Assembly (NCBI GenBank): GCA_023413555.1
Contig: JAEZPG010000101.1
Location: 1 to 35,877, forward strand
DNA: 35,877 bases
Direction of reading: 5' to 3'
Origin: Bacillota bacterium
GTDB lineage: Bacteria > Bacillota > Clostridia > Lachnospirales > Lachnospiraceae
The translations under genes were made by a program, and so were the position numbers. Within the stretch, counting starts at the first letter, position 1, and every line of letters begins with the position of its first letter. Positions 8,312 through 17,017 of the stretch are shown here, in pieces. Below the pieces are notes generated by a model. It saw only the letters and a program-made list of their open reading frames with translations, was not told the origin of the DNA and ran no database searches.

Positions 8312-9478
8312 CTATTTTATAATTTCTGTTACTCGTACGCCAAAGCTCTCTTCGATTACTACTACTTCCCCTCTTGCAACATTCTTCCCATTCACTAACA
8401 CGTCGATTGGTTCACCTGCCAACTTACTTAACTCGATGATAGTACCCGGCGCAAAATCCAATATTTCTTTTATTGATTTATTGGTGCGGCCTAGCTCTAC
8501 AGTTACTTCTAGTGGTACATCCATAATTAAATCAATATTTTCCTGTTGGGTAACAGGGTTAATTCTAGAATTAAACGGCTGAAATTGTGCTTGTTTGACA
8601 TTAACACCTTGTGGCGTTCCTCCCATTGGCATTCCCCCCATTGGCATTCCTCCCATTGCCATTCCTCCCATTGGTATTCCATTCATCTGGCTATCATTCT
8701 CTGACATATTAATTGGCATGCCATTAAGAGATGGTCCACTTGGCTCATAGTTTGTTTGACTAGTTACAGTCGGCGTATACTCAGGCTCAGGAGGTGTGCT
8801 GTTCTGTGCAAATTTACTGTACAAATCTTTTGCAAAATCAACAGAATAAAGTTGCATAATCTCACTGTCAACTAGACTGTCAATTTCCATCTTAAATGAA
8901 ACCTTAACAAATGGTTCCTCACAAAGAGGATACATTACATTTAGTTGTTCTTCTAATCGGACACGATGGGACTCAGGTGGACTGATATCTACAACCCGAT
9001 CAATCATTGAAGATAAAGAAGTAGAAGCACTACCCATCATTTGGTTCATAGCTTCACTAATCGCACTAAGATGAAATTCATTTACTTCTCCATCAACATT
9101 AGTACCATCTCCGCCCATCATCAAATCGGCTATCAGTAATACATCGGCTTCTTTCAGAATTAAAATATTGTTGCCTTCCAAGCCTTGTTTATATGAAATT
9201 TGTATGTAGACACAGGGCTTATCAAATTTGTTAGAAATATCTTCCCACGTTGCAAGCTCTACCTTCGGAGTTGTAATAAGGACTTTTCGATTAACTAATT
9301 GAGATAAGGTCGTAGCTGCCGTTCCCATACTGATATTCGAGAGTTCACCAATGGCGTCCTTTTCCTCAATAGATAATAGCTCTGTGAGTTCACTAGAGCT
9401 TGTTTGTACCTCTTCGTCCGAGGAAGAAATGCTATTTAATAATGCATTAATTTCTTCTTGAGATAACATGCCATCCAT
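8312..9478 (-). CDS. fliY: FliY, switch protein with CheY-P phosphatase (CheC-like) domain and FliN domain
   Basis: A 388-residue C-ring protein in three parts. The N-terminus has the CheY-binding-type peptide MLSQEEINALL. The CheC-like domain holds two copies of the phosphatase signature D/S-x3-E-x2-N-x22-P: D41, E45, N48, P71 and S138, E142, N145, P168; both are intact, so active dephosphorylation of CheY-P is expected. A linker (about 225-315) contains a fourfold Met-Pro-Met-Gly-Gly repeat, followed by a FliN domain (about 316-386). Some annotations name it fliN. The start is ATG at 9478 behind GGAGG, four bases after fliM ends. Confidence 0.95.
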   Translation of the reverse strand: MDGMLSQEEINALLNSISSSDEEVQTSSSELTELLSIEEKDAIGELSNISMGTAATTLSQLVNRKVLITTPKVELATWEDISNKFDKPCVYIQISYKQGLEGNNILILKEADVLLIADLMMGGDGTNVDGEVNEFHLSAISEAMNQMMGSASTSLSSMIDRVVDISPPESHRVRLEEQLNVMYPLCEEPFVKVSFKMEIDSLVDSEIMQLYSVDFAKDLYSKFAQNSTPPEPEYTPTVTSQTNYEPSGPSLNGMPINMSENDSQMNGIPMGGMAMGGMPMGGMPMGGTPQGVNVKQAQFQPFNSRINPVTQQENIDLIMDVPLEVTVELGRTNKSIKEILDFAPGTIIELSKLAGEPIDVLVNGKNVARGEVVVIEESFGVRVTEIIK

Positions 9479-9482
9479 GCTG

Positions 9483-10460
9483 CTATTCCTCCTTGATTAT
9501 TGATGTTACTCTAACGGCATAGCTTTCATCAGATGAACCAGGCAATGCTTTAAACTTCTTTACATTACCAACATAAACATCCAATTCCCCATCAATCTTT
9601 GTATTCAGTCTAATAATATCCCCTAGCTGAAGATTAAGAAAATCTGTAACTGATACGGTACTCTTCCCCATAACTGCCCGAATTGGAATTCTGGCTCTTG
9701 CTATTGCAGTTTCAATATACTCATGATATGCTTCTTTATCCTGTACTCTTACACTGGAATACCAATACTTTGTATTCAGCTTATCAATAATACTTTCCAC
9801 GCAGGAAAAAGGAATACATATATTCATCAACCCTTCCACTGTACCCACTCGAATATTCATAGTCACTATAGAAGTCATTTCATTCGGTGATATGATTTGT
9901 GCAAACTGAGAGTTTGTTTCTATACGTTCCAATCTCGGTTCTATAGGGAGTACACTGTTCCAAGGTTCTTTCAAGAAATTAGTGCACACATTCATTATTC
10001 GTTCTAGAATACTGAGCTCAATTTCAGAAAAATCTCTGGTTTTTTCTAAAGGAATTCCGCTACCACCAAGCATTCTGTCTACAATTGCGTATCCAAGGTT
10101 TTCTGCAAGTTCTATGATAATATTACCATCCAATGGTGCAAAATCAACAATCCCTAATATAACTGGATTGGCAAGGGCATTGGAAAACTCCGAATATGTA
10201 ACTGCCTCTGAATTCATAACCTCTATCTGAACATTTTTACGTAAATATGCAGGCAAATTCGTACTTAAAAGTCTGGCATAATGATCAAAAATAATAACTA
10301 ACGTTCTTAAATGCTCTTTAGAAAACTTGGAAGGTCGCTTAAAATCATAGTTCTTAACTTGCTTGTCATCGCTACTTTTCATATCATCTGCATCTAATTC
10401 TCCACTACTTATAGCTGCCAGCAGATTGTCTATTTCACTTTGTGACAAGACGTCCCCCAT
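9483..10460 (-). CDS. fliM: FliM, flagellar motor switch protein
   Basis: A 325-residue C-ring protein. The N-terminal LSQSEIDNLLAAI (residues 5-17) is the phospho-CheY binding peptide. A middle CheC-like domain contains MLGGSG, the conserved FliG-contact motif, and lacks the phosphatase residues. The C-terminal domain is FliN-like (TVSVTDFLNLQLGDIIRL...). The ATG at 10460 follows AGGAGGTG with good spacing. A 95-base AT-rich gap separates it from fliL; I see only weak promoter-like sequences there. Confident. Confidence 0.97.
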   Translation of the reverse strand: MGDVLSQSEIDNLLAAISSGELDADDMKSSDDKQVKNYDFKRPSKFSKEHLRTLVIIFDHYARLLSTNLPAYLRKNVQIEVMNSEAVTYSEFSNALANPVILGIVDFAPLDGNIIIELAENLGYAIVDRMLGGSGIPLEKTRDFSEIELSILERIMNVCTNFLKEPWNSVLPIEPRLERIETNSQFAQIISPNEMTSIVTMNIRVGTVEGLMNICIPFSCVESIIDKLNTKYWYSSVRVQDKEAYHEYIETAIARARIPIRAVMGKSTVSVTDFLNLQLGDIIRLNTKIDGELDVYVGNVKKFKALPGSSDESYAVRVTSIIKEE

Positions 10461-10555
10461 TTTGACACCTCCTAGTTACTTGTCTTTCTATATTTCGTAA
10501 TATAATTAATATTAACATAATAATTAGTTAAAATAAAGCAAATTTCTACCATTTT

Positions 10556-11071
10556 TCAATTGAAACGCAAATTTCCGAACCCAATATTTAAAAAGCAATC
10601 TGCTCCGTCAAAATGCTTGCTAATTTGCTCTAATGCTTTAACTTTTATCTCAGCAGCGCTTACTTGTGCCTTTTTAAACGTATACTGTGAATATATGTTA
10701 GTGATAATATCCTGTATGTATGTTTTATTACTATCAAATACTTTTGAAACCTCATCATAAGAATCAGCTTTTTTATTTAATGTTATAGTAATTGAATCAA
10801 TTCCTGCATAACGCGTTTTTCCATCAGTATCTGACATTAAAGTGATTTGTATTTTAGTATCAATAGTCTTGTCTTCGCGATCTTCCATCGACACTTCTGT
10901 AGTTTTCTCACCCGGATGTTCCAATTCCAGATCAATAATATTAGATACCTTAGTAAGCAAAGTATTTACCTTATTTAAAGAAGGTACCATCACAAACATA
11001 ATAATGCCGGTAAGTACCACATTCAAAGTAACTAAAGCCATAACTATAATTGTTGTGATATTTTTCTTCAT
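10556..11071 (-). CDS. fliL: FliL, stator-associated flagellar protein
   Basis: A 171-residue protein with one N-terminal membrane helix (about residues 5-28) and an extracytoplasmic domain, the arrangement of FliL, which forms a ring around the stator and supports torque or stator activity. The start is ATG at 11071 (MKKNITTIIV), behind AGGAG; an earlier in-frame start at 11104 would lie inside motB. It sits between motB and fliM, the usual Firmicute position. Sequence conservation in this family is low, so topology and position carry much of the call. Confidence 0.9.
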   Translation of the reverse strand: MKKNITTIIVMALVTLNVVLTGIIMFVMVPSLNKVNTLLTKVSNIIDLELEHPGEKTTEVSMEDREDKTIDTKIQITLMSDTDGKTRYAGIDSITITLNKKADSYDEVSKVFDSNKTYIQDIITNIYSQYTFKKAQVSAAEIKVKALEQISKHFDGADCFLNIGFGNLRFN

Positions 11072-11087
11072 TTTTACTCTCCTATTG

Positions 11088-11987
11088 TCATTCATCCAAA
11101 TCACTAAAAATCTTAAATTCTACACGTCTATTCTTTTTTCTACCCTCTTCAGTACTATTATCAGCAATTGGATCATACTCACTTCGTCCAGCCGACTCTA
11201 ATTTTTTAGGATTCAGCCTTTTCAAGCCTGTCAAATACTCCCATACAGTACAAGCACGAGCTGTAGATAACTCCATATTGCTTTTGTACTCCACATTATT
11301 AGTAATTGGTACATTATCTGTATGACCTTCTATCTTGATTAAATTATCTTCATAGGTCTTTAGTATGCTTCCGATCTTATTTAGAATAGGTAACGCTTCT
11401 TTTTTAATATCAGCATCCCCTGAATCAAATAAAATAGCTCCATACATGGATAATTTAATATATTGGTAGTCCTCATCAATTCCTACAGAAACATACTGCT
11501 CCAGATTGTTACGTTCCACCAAGCCAACTACTCGTTCATACATTTCCTCTGTTACTTTTTGCTGTTTCTCCTGCATTTCTTCTTTGTACTTATCAATTAT
11601 TTTCTGGTCGTCCTTAGAATCACTTTGAGGTTTACTACTTTGCGGGGCGGGACTTGCCTTCGGATTGTCAGTATTCCCATCATTCGGCTGATCATTAACA
11701 TCCTCCTCACTATTTCCCATATCCTCAAAATATTCCCCTACATTCTGTAATTGACTAATTCCTGCCGAGATCAAGGAACCTTCTCCGATTCCCGAAGAAC
11801 TACCCTCAAATATTCCAAAATTAGCGGTAAAAGAAGTAACCACCTGTTCCCATTTTTCGGCATCTACTGATGACAAAGAAAATAGTAACACAAAGAATGT
11901 TAAAAGCAAGTTCATTAAATCACTGAAAGTAGTAATCCAGCCTTCAGCGCCCTTAGGTTCTTCAGGTTTTTTCTTCCTAGCCAACAT
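11088..11987 (-). CDS. motB: MotB, stator protein that anchors to peptidoglycan
   Basis: A 299-residue proton-channel partner of MotA. A basic N-terminus precedes a membrane helix with FSDLMNLLLTFFVLL; D23 is the proton-carrying aspartate. A charged, Asn/Pro/Ser-rich linker (about residues 85-140) leads to an OmpA-like peptidoglycan-binding domain with IKIEGHTDNVPI and NRRVEFKI. Start is ATG at 11987 (MLARKKKPEEP), 5 bases after GAGGAAGG; it overlaps the motA stop by 11 bases, implying coupled translation and balanced stator synthesis. Proton use rather than sodium use is inferred from similarity to MotB rather than PomB/MotS. Confidence 0.96.
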   Translation of the reverse strand: MLARKKKPEEPKGAEGWITTFSDLMNLLLTFFVLLFSLSSVDAEKWEQVVTSFTANFGIFEGSSSGIGEGSLISAGISQLQNVGEYFEDMGNSEEDVNDQPNDGNTDNPKASPAPQSSKPQSDSKDDQKIIDKYKEEMQEKQQKVTEEMYERVVGLVERNNLEQYVSVGIDEDYQYIKLSMYGAILFDSGDADIKKEALPILNKIGSILKTYEDNLIKIEGHTDNVPITNNVEYKSNMELSTARACTVWEYLTGLKRLNPKKLESAGRSEYDPIADNSTEEGRKKNRRVEFKIFSDLDE

Positions 11988-12786
11988 TCTCACCTTCCTC
12001 AGTTATAAGGTTCACACGGTTCATTGGCAACAAGAAAGATTTCAGTTTTTCCTCAATAACACGAGGATTTTCTCCCGCCTGTATTGAAAGCAAACCTTCT
12101 ACCATAACCTCTTTCATCAATACCTCTGTTGCACTGGCGCCCTTTAACTTTGTTGCTATAGGAGTTGCAATCCAGTTAGCAAGCATTGAACCATAAAAGG
12201 TTGTAACCAAGGCTACCGCCATATTAGGACCAATTGCATCTACATCATCCAGAGTCTTTAACATATTAATCAGACCAATCAAGGTACCAATCATACCCCA
12301 GGCAGGACCCATAGAGGCCATGTTCTCCCAAAATCCAATTTTCTCCTTATGCCTTTCCTCCAGACAAGATAATTCTGTCTCCAGAATATTACGTACCAAC
12401 TCCGGATCTGTACCATCTACAATCAGCAGAATCCCCTTTTTCAGAAAGGGATCTTCAAGATTTGCTGCAGATTCCTCCAAAGCCAGTAAACCTTCTTTTC
12501 TTGCCGTGTTAGATAATGTAATAATGAGCTTAATTGTCCCTGGGATATCAAAAGACGGCCTCTTAATTGCTTTTGAGAAAGACTTAAACCCTCCTATAAA
12601 ATCTTTAAAGGAACCTGACATAGTCAATAAGCAAGTAAAGGAACCACCAAATGTGATAAGTACTGACAAAGGATCCCAAAAATTCCAAAGGGCATTCATC
12701 CCTTGATCTCCTAAAACAATACCAAGAAAAACAAAAATAAAACCTATAATTAATCCACCCACTGTAGTTAAATCCAACACTTTCAC
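11977..12786 (-). CDS. motA: MotA, stator ion channel protein
   Basis: A stator protein of about 266-269 residues with four membrane helices: two at the N-terminus (VGGLIIGFIFVFLGIVLG and PLSVLITFGGSFTCLL) and two after a cytoplasmic loop. The helix-3 proline is in MGPAWGMIGTLIGL and the helix-4 proline in NWIATPIA, both needed for channel function in the family. The start is uncertain: in-frame GTG at 12786, GTG at 12780 and TTG at 12777 all follow TAGGTAGG. The TTG would give MDLTTVGGLIIG, which best resembles family N-termini. A possible promoter lies upstream at 12809-12838. Confidence 0.95.
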   Translation of the reverse strand: MKVLDLTTVGGLIIGFIFVFLGIVLGDQGMNALWNFWDPLSVLITFGGSFTCLLTMSGSFKDFIGGFKSFSKAIKRPSFDIPGTIKLIITLSNTARKEGLLALEESAANLEDPFLKKGILLIVDGTDPELVRNILETELSCLEERHKEKIGFWENMASMGPAWGMIGTLIGLINMLKTLDDVDAIGPNMAVALVTTFYGSMLANWIATPIATKLKGASATEVLMKEVMVEGLLSIQAGENPRVIEEKLKSFLLPMNRVNLITEEGENVG

Positions 12787-12808
12787 CTACCTAATACTTT
12801 ATTCTTGC

Positions 12809-12838
12809 CTTATATGACAGACATTTTAAAAAAATCAA
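12809..12838 (-). promoter_or_regulatory. Possible sigma-A promoter before motA
   Basis: TTGATT at 12838..12833 and TATAAG at 12814..12809 are separated by 18 bases. The predicted transcript would begin about 15-20 bases before the motA ribosome binding site. This is a pattern match in AT-rich DNA, so it may be chance, but it coincides with a hairpin that could mark an mRNA boundary after flgE. Confidence 0.33.
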
Positions 12839-12863
12839 AGGATTACCCTATCTTATAATATCA

Positions 12864-12886
12864 GCGGACAGCAGTTAGCTGTCCGC
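12864..12886 (-). other. GC-rich hairpin between flgE and motA
   Basis: A perfect 9-bp stem (arm GCGGACAGC, loop of 5) lies 16 bases after the flgE stop. It has no run of T on the minus-strand side, so it is not a standard intrinsic terminator. In an mRNA it could protect the flgE 3' end after processing, or act as a weak factor-dependent terminator. It lies in the only 115-base gap between flgE and motA. Confidence 0.6.
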
Positions 12887-12901
12887 AGAACATAATTTAT
12901 C

Positions 12902-14311
12902 CTAACGCTTTAAATTAATTAGTTCTTCCAACATAGTATCTGAAGTTGTAATGATTCTGGAGTTTGCTTGGAATCCTCTTTGCGTAGTAATCATCTGGGT
13001 AAATTCTGTTGAGAGATCAACATTGGACATTTCTAATATTCCAGGATTAAGACCTCCACCTCCTGCAGTTGGATCCTGACCAATTCCATCAAATTCTCCT
13101 GAGTTTTGGCTCTGAGCATAAAGGTTGTCACCAATCGCCTCCAAACCTGCTGGATTATTAAACGTAGTAACCGCAATCTGCCCAAGAAGTATTTCATCAC
13201 CATTGTCATAGCTACCAAATATCTTACCAGACGTATCAACAGAAACCCCTATCATTTCACCAACTCTTCGACCAGCTCCATTCCCCTTAGAATCACCTCT
13301 ATCAGATCCTAATACAGTGGTACCGTTGGTACCCTCTTTACCGTACATTGCAAGGGAAGAGAAATCTATGTCTAATGGTCTAAAAGCAGGACCGTCAATT
13401 GTTAAGGTTGCAATACCCTGCTCGTTATCATCCAAAGAGACAAATTTACCATCTCCCGGATTGAATGCTAATACCACTGGCTTGTCTGGAGCACTAAGTT
13501 TTCCATTCTCATCGATTTTATAGGTAGAACCTCCGAAGGTAATATCGGTCCCCGCTAGGCTCGTTAATATAGATTTACTAGTGGCATTTTTTCCTTCACC
13601 ACTTTCCAATATATCTTCTAAAGTTATGCTATATTGAGATCCGTCAGAAGGAGTAGCAAGCTGCGTAACCTTTATCTTTGCATTGAATTTATAGCCTAGT
13701 GCATCATAAAATTCAATCTGACACATTCTCCCTCCCTTGTCTGCTTTCAGTGTCTCATCAGATCGATTAATCATTCCTGAAATCGTACTAGCAGTTGTTG
13801 CCTTTGGTGGAGAATATAGATTTTCAGGTGCCATAATCTGTAGTGGTTTTACAGTATCTACAACTATGTTACCTGTTGTCCTATCTACCTGCCATCCCAT
13901 AACATTATAACCACTATAGTTACACAGATTTCCAGCAGCGTCTATTGTGAAAGAACCTGCTCTTGTAAAATAATTACCCCCACCATTATTTACGATAAAA
14001 AAAGCATCTCCCTTGATCATAATATCCAGTGGATTATCTGTTCTTTCAGATCCTCCTGGCATGGCGATTGAAGTATATACCGCATTTACCGAAGAACCAA
14101 GGCCAATCTGAGTTGCATTCCTACCAGCACTTCCTGTGGCTTCATTCGCGCCTGTAGCAGATTGTGTTGTCTGATAGAATACATCACTAAAACGTACAGA
14201 ACTTGATTTAAAACCAACTGTATTAACGTTGGCAATATTATTTCCTATCACATCCATTTTTGTCTGATGAACCTTAAGACCGGAAACACCAGAAAATAGT
14301 GCTCTCATCAT
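12902..14311 (-). CDS. flgE: FlgE, flagellar hook protein
   Basis: A 469-residue hook subunit. The N-terminal rod-type signature ALFSGVSGLKVHQTKMDVIGNN is followed by ANVNTVGFKSSSVRF (characteristic of hook and rod proteins); the C-terminal segment TEFTQMITTQRGFQANSRIITTSDTML forms the matching D0 coiled coil. The middle is the variable exposed domain. Two adjacent ATG codons (14311 and 14308) are possible; the longer MMRALFSG form is common in Firmicutes. It follows the TIGR02530-type gene after 93 bases that contain a compound hairpin, and a hairpin also follows it. Assembly needs the FlgD cap and FliK length control encoded just upstream. Confident. Confidence 0.96.
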   Translation of the reverse strand: MMRALFSGVSGLKVHQTKMDVIGNNIANVNTVGFKSSSVRFSDVFYQTTQSATGANEATGSAGRNATQIGLGSSVNAVYTSIAMPGGSERTDNPLDIMIKGDAFFIVNNGGGNYFTRAGSFTIDAAGNLCNYSGYNVMGWQVDRTTGNIVVDTVKPLQIMAPENLYSPPKATTASTISGMINRSDETLKADKGGRMCQIEFYDALGYKFNAKIKVTQLATPSDGSQYSITLEDILESGEGKNATSKSILTSLAGTDITFGGSTYKIDENGKLSAPDKPVVLAFNPGDGKFVSLDDNEQGIATLTIDGPAFRPLDIDFSSLAMYGKEGTNGTTVLGSDRGDSKGNGAGRRVGEMIGVSVDTSGKIFGSYDNGDEILLGQIAVTTFNNPAGLEAIGDNLYAQSQNSGEFDGIGQDPTAGGGGLNPGILEMSNVDLSTEFTQMITTQRGFQANSRIITTSDTMLEELINLKR

Positions 14312-14344
14312 AATCTATACACCTAACCTTTCACCTTATAGTTT

Positions 14345-14396
14345 TCGCCTTCTCTGTCATTCAAAGGCGACGGCTCCCTTTATAAGGTCCAGCCGT
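14345..14396. promoter_or_regulatory. Two adjoining hairpins before flgE
   Basis: Read on the minus strand, the first hairpin has arms at 14391-14396 and 14370-14375 (ACGGCT/AGCCGT) with an inner CCTT/AAGG helix (14384-14387 with 14377-14380) and a three-base loop. The second has 7-bp arms TCGCCTT/AAGGCGA at 14364-14370 and 14345-14351. They share base 14370. The second ends about 33 bases before the flgE start. On the plus strand the first hairpin is followed by TTTTTCTTTTT, a good intrinsic terminator for antisense transcription. Function on the coding strand is unknown: mRNA stabiliser or translation control are possible. Confidence 0.55.
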
Positions 14397-14404
14397 TTTT
14401 CTTT

Positions 14405-14803
14405 TTACATTATCACTGCGCCATCGATATTGGTAAAGATTTGTTCATCTTGGTCATTCATAGCGGTAATCACAGTATTGTTTTTTACACTGACTATAAA
14501 AGCCAAATTATCCACCATAACCAATGACTCCTTTATACCCTTCATTTTAGCGCGTTGTGTGCCAGTCTCTAACTTTAAAAGCTGTTCATTCGTCAAATCA
14601 ATATTTCTACTTGCTAATCTTTCATTAGCATGTCTAGAGAATTTCAAACCGCCATTCTCAGTCAACTTAGACTTCTCATTTAAGATTTCTTCAAATGAAA
14701 TATTTCTTTTAATAGCTTCCTGCTTCTTTATCTGGGTATTGCCACCTTGCAACTGATCACGCATTAACTCAATGGAGCTAAAATTGTTATTGGATATGTT
14801 CAT
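14405..14803 (-). CDS. TIGR02530-type flagellar operon protein
   Basis: A 132-residue protein of the small family found between flgD and flgE in many Firmicute flagellar operons (TIGR02530). The conserved core is LKFSRHANERLASRNIDLTNEQ, followed by a segment with VDNLAFIVSVKNNTVITAMN. No signal peptide or membrane helix is seen. Its exact job is not known to me; position suggests a role in hook assembly or export, which is inference. The start is ATG at 14803, 28 bases after flgD ends. Family assignment is from memory of the motif and position. Confidence 0.85.
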   Translation of the reverse strand: MNISNNNFSSIELMRDQLQGGNTQIKKQEAIKRNISFEEILNEKSKLTENGGLKFSRHANERLASRNIDLTNEQLLKLETGTQRAKMKGIKESLVMVDNLAFIVSVKNNTVITAMNDQDEQIFTNIDGAVIM

Positions 14804-14831
14804 ACTAACACCAGCCTTCCACTCTCAATAA

Positions 14832-15590
14832 TTACTCCGTTTGCTCAGTATCCTCTACAGGAATTGGATTATCTTTCACATCAAGGGACACCTCTCCGCT
14901 TATAATGGTACCCAATGGATCATCAAAGGCAAAAATAATATCATACATTCCTTTTTTAAGATCTTTAAAGGCTTCTGCTTTAATTGTTAAGGTATTACCT
15001 TCCAGTTTAAGATTCTCTTTTGCAATTGGTGTGTTATTGATTAATACAGCCATACTATTTGCTACACTTGTGGTTCCTAAGTCTACTTCTACCGTAACAT
15101 CCTTAGGATTTTCATGGCTATACTCTAACTTAGCTGCAGTAACGCTTGGTGCACCCTGTTTCATTAAATAGGTAGGGTCATAAACTTCAACTACCTTATC
15201 ATAGTCATAGAGATTACCGTTCACACATACTTTCGTATTTCCCTTAGAAATCGTTGTGTAATCCACGACACCAGTTATGTACTGAACATTGTCTGTCTTA
15301 TCTGTTGTCGCAACTGTAACTGTCTTGCCCACAAGATTCATTGCCTGCGTACTTGAGAATGATGAATTCAAATTTGTTAACTGCTCAAGCTGTGAAAATG
15401 TTGCTAACTGAGCAATATAATCTGTGTCAGAAGATGGATTCAATGGATCTTGATACTGCATCTGGGTTACTAATAATTGCATAAATGCATCTTTTCCCAA
15501 GGCATCTGTTCCAATCGCTCTCTTTTTCGTGGAATTAATACTGGTGTTATCTACAAGTTTTCCATCCTTTATAGGTGCTACATTAGCCAT
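14832..15590 (-). CDS. flgD: FlgD, hook cap protein
   Basis: A 252-residue hook-capping scaffold protein. The conserved N-terminal region is LGKDAFMQLLVTQMQYQDPLNP followed by DTDYIAQLATFSQLEQLTNLN, the FlgD signature. The C-terminal part (about residues 80-240) is a beta-rich region that includes the FLG-type domain. The start is ATG at 15590 after AAAGGAGGAG, 21 bases downstream of fliK. The C-terminus ends in an acidic tail. The role is to polymerise FlgE at the hook tip. Confident. Confidence 0.95.
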   Translation of the reverse strand: MANVAPIKDGKLVDNTSINSTKKRAIGTDALGKDAFMQLLVTQMQYQDPLNPSSDTDYIAQLATFSQLEQLTNLNSSFSSTQAMNLVGKTVTVATTDKTDNVQYITGVVDYTTISKGNTKVCVNGNLYDYDKVVEVYDPTYLMKQGAPSVTAAKLEYSHENPKDVTVEVDLGTTSVANSMAVLINNTPIAKENLKLEGNTLTIKAEAFKDLKKGMYDIIFAFDDPLGTIISGEVSLDVKDNPIPVEDTEQTE

Positions 15591-15611
15591 ATAACTCCTC
15601 CTTTCCTAATA

Positions 15612-16979
15612 CTAAGCGGTATAATCTACCGTGCCATTATAATTTATTCTCTCTGTTTGTGCTAACTCAGTTCCATCCATTTCTTCACCATAGTCAAGAC
15701 TCTGAATATCTGTTTTTCTATTGGATTTTTCTTGTGCTGATGCCTGGCCATTTCCTTCATCTCTACTAAAGCTTTCCGAATAATTACCAATGGTAACCTC
15801 AACTTCAGCCACCTTTATTCCCTGCTCTTCAAAGCTTTGTCTTAAAAGATGCAAAGAAGTTTCAAGGGCTTCCTTGGCAACTTGGTTTTCTACAGTAAAA
15901 TGTGCCGTCATGATACCTTCCTTGTGGGCTACTAACAGTTCTACATGGCCTAATTCCTCTGGATTTAATAGTAGATGCATACTGGTTTGTGTCTGATTGA
16001 TTGTCAGTTTAATCTGATCTACAATCTGTGTAATAATACTTCCTACACTGACAGGTTCACCCATTATATTCGCTGTATCTATTCCTGTCTGATTCACTCT
16101 GGATGTAAAGTAGTCCACAAAGTTTATCTTTGAATCTGTTGGTTTTAGAATTTCAAGCTTTCTGTCGTGATTTTCAAGGCCACTTTCTTCTGACTGGTGT
16201 TTAAAAGAAGAAGTATCTTTTTCTACTAAAACCGTAACCTCTTTTTCGTAAGAAACTGATATTACCTCTTCTTTTATTGTTGGCTGTCTTAGCTTCTCAT
16301 CAGTAGTAGGTTGAACTTCTATCTCTTCTGGTAACATCACAGGTGTTACTTGATTACTGTCTTTTCCAGTCAATCGACCGATATGTTCTTGTAGCCTAGA
16401 AAGAGCCTGTAAACCTTCTTGCATAGTATTGGCCAAAGGTTCATTAACCAAAGCATCCGTGATACCTTCTGCATTATATTGTTTAAGAATCAACGCCTGC
16501 AGATTATCTGGATTAAGTAACTCTATTGGTGTCAAACCTAATTCCTGCATCATTTGATCAAGTTCCTTATCGGTAATCCCCAAAATCTTCTGTAATTCCT
16601 GAAGAAACTTTTGTAAATCATTGTCAACATCTATCCCTATGTCTTCATCAACTTCTTCTGTATTTGTTTCTAGATTCAATGTTTTTGTAACTTCCAGAGC
16701 AGAGGTTTCTGATACATTATTACCCTCTTTATCGTATGTATTGATTGATGCTTTCGTGGTTAATTCTTCCACCGCTATGCGTTCTGATTGGGTTTTTACA
16801 CTCTTTGCATTACTACTCTTTGCAGAAGCCTGTGTTGGATTACTCTGCATTGCCATAATATCTGTGAAGCACTCATCTTTTTTGTTTAGCTTATGTAATC
16901 CCCTTATATTGTTACCCTTATCAGTAGAAGTTTTTGTACTTCTTTGTAATAGCATGGTTTGCATCTTTACATCTGTCAT
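15612..16979 (-). CDS. fliK: FliK, hook-length control protein
   Basis: A 455-residue protein that measures hook length and triggers the FlhB substrate switch. Most of it is low-conservation, acidic and Ser/Thr-rich. The C-terminal Flg_hook domain (about residues 310-400) contains TQTSMHLLLNPEELGHVELLV and HFTVENQVAKEALETSLHLLRQSFEEQGI, the part that contacts FlhB. The start ATG at 16979 follows AGGAGGTG. Location between motE and flgD is the standard order. Identification depends on the C-terminal domain and context, both clear. Confidence 0.92.
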   Translation of the reverse strand: MTDVKMQTMLLQRSTKTSTDKGNNIRGLHKLNKKDECFTDIMAMQSNPTQASAKSSNAKSVKTQSERIAVEELTTKASINTYDKEGNNVSETSALEVTKTLNLETNTEEVDEDIGIDVDNDLQKFLQELQKILGITDKELDQMMQELGLTPIELLNPDNLQALILKQYNAEGITDALVNEPLANTMQEGLQALSRLQEHIGRLTGKDSNQVTPVMLPEEIEVQPTTDEKLRQPTIKEEVISVSYEKEVTVLVEKDTSSFKHQSEESGLENHDRKLEILKPTDSKINFVDYFTSRVNQTGIDTANIMGEPVSVGSIITQIVDQIKLTINQTQTSMHLLLNPEELGHVELLVAHKEGIMTAHFTVENQVAKEALETSLHLLRQSFEEQGIKVAEVEVTIGNYSESFSRDEGNGQASAQEKSNRKTDIQSLDYGEEMDGTELAQTERINYNGTVDYTA

Positions 16980-17017
16980 TTTCTCACCTCCTTATTCATT
17001 TTTCTATGTTCACATGG

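Noticed and set aside
10461..10555. Internal promoter before fliM
   Set aside because: TTGAAA with TATTTT at 18 bases is present, but the region is so AT-rich that this is weak, and no hairpin or boundary supports it.
12864..12886. Intrinsic terminator after flgE
   Set aside because: The stem is strong, but the minus-strand side continues with TGATATTATAAG rather than a T run, so I list it as a hairpin of unknown role.
14312..14404. Cyclic di-GMP riboswitch before flgE
   Set aside because: The two hairpins lack the conserved GEMM core sequences and receptor loop arrangement, so I report only an unidentified structure.
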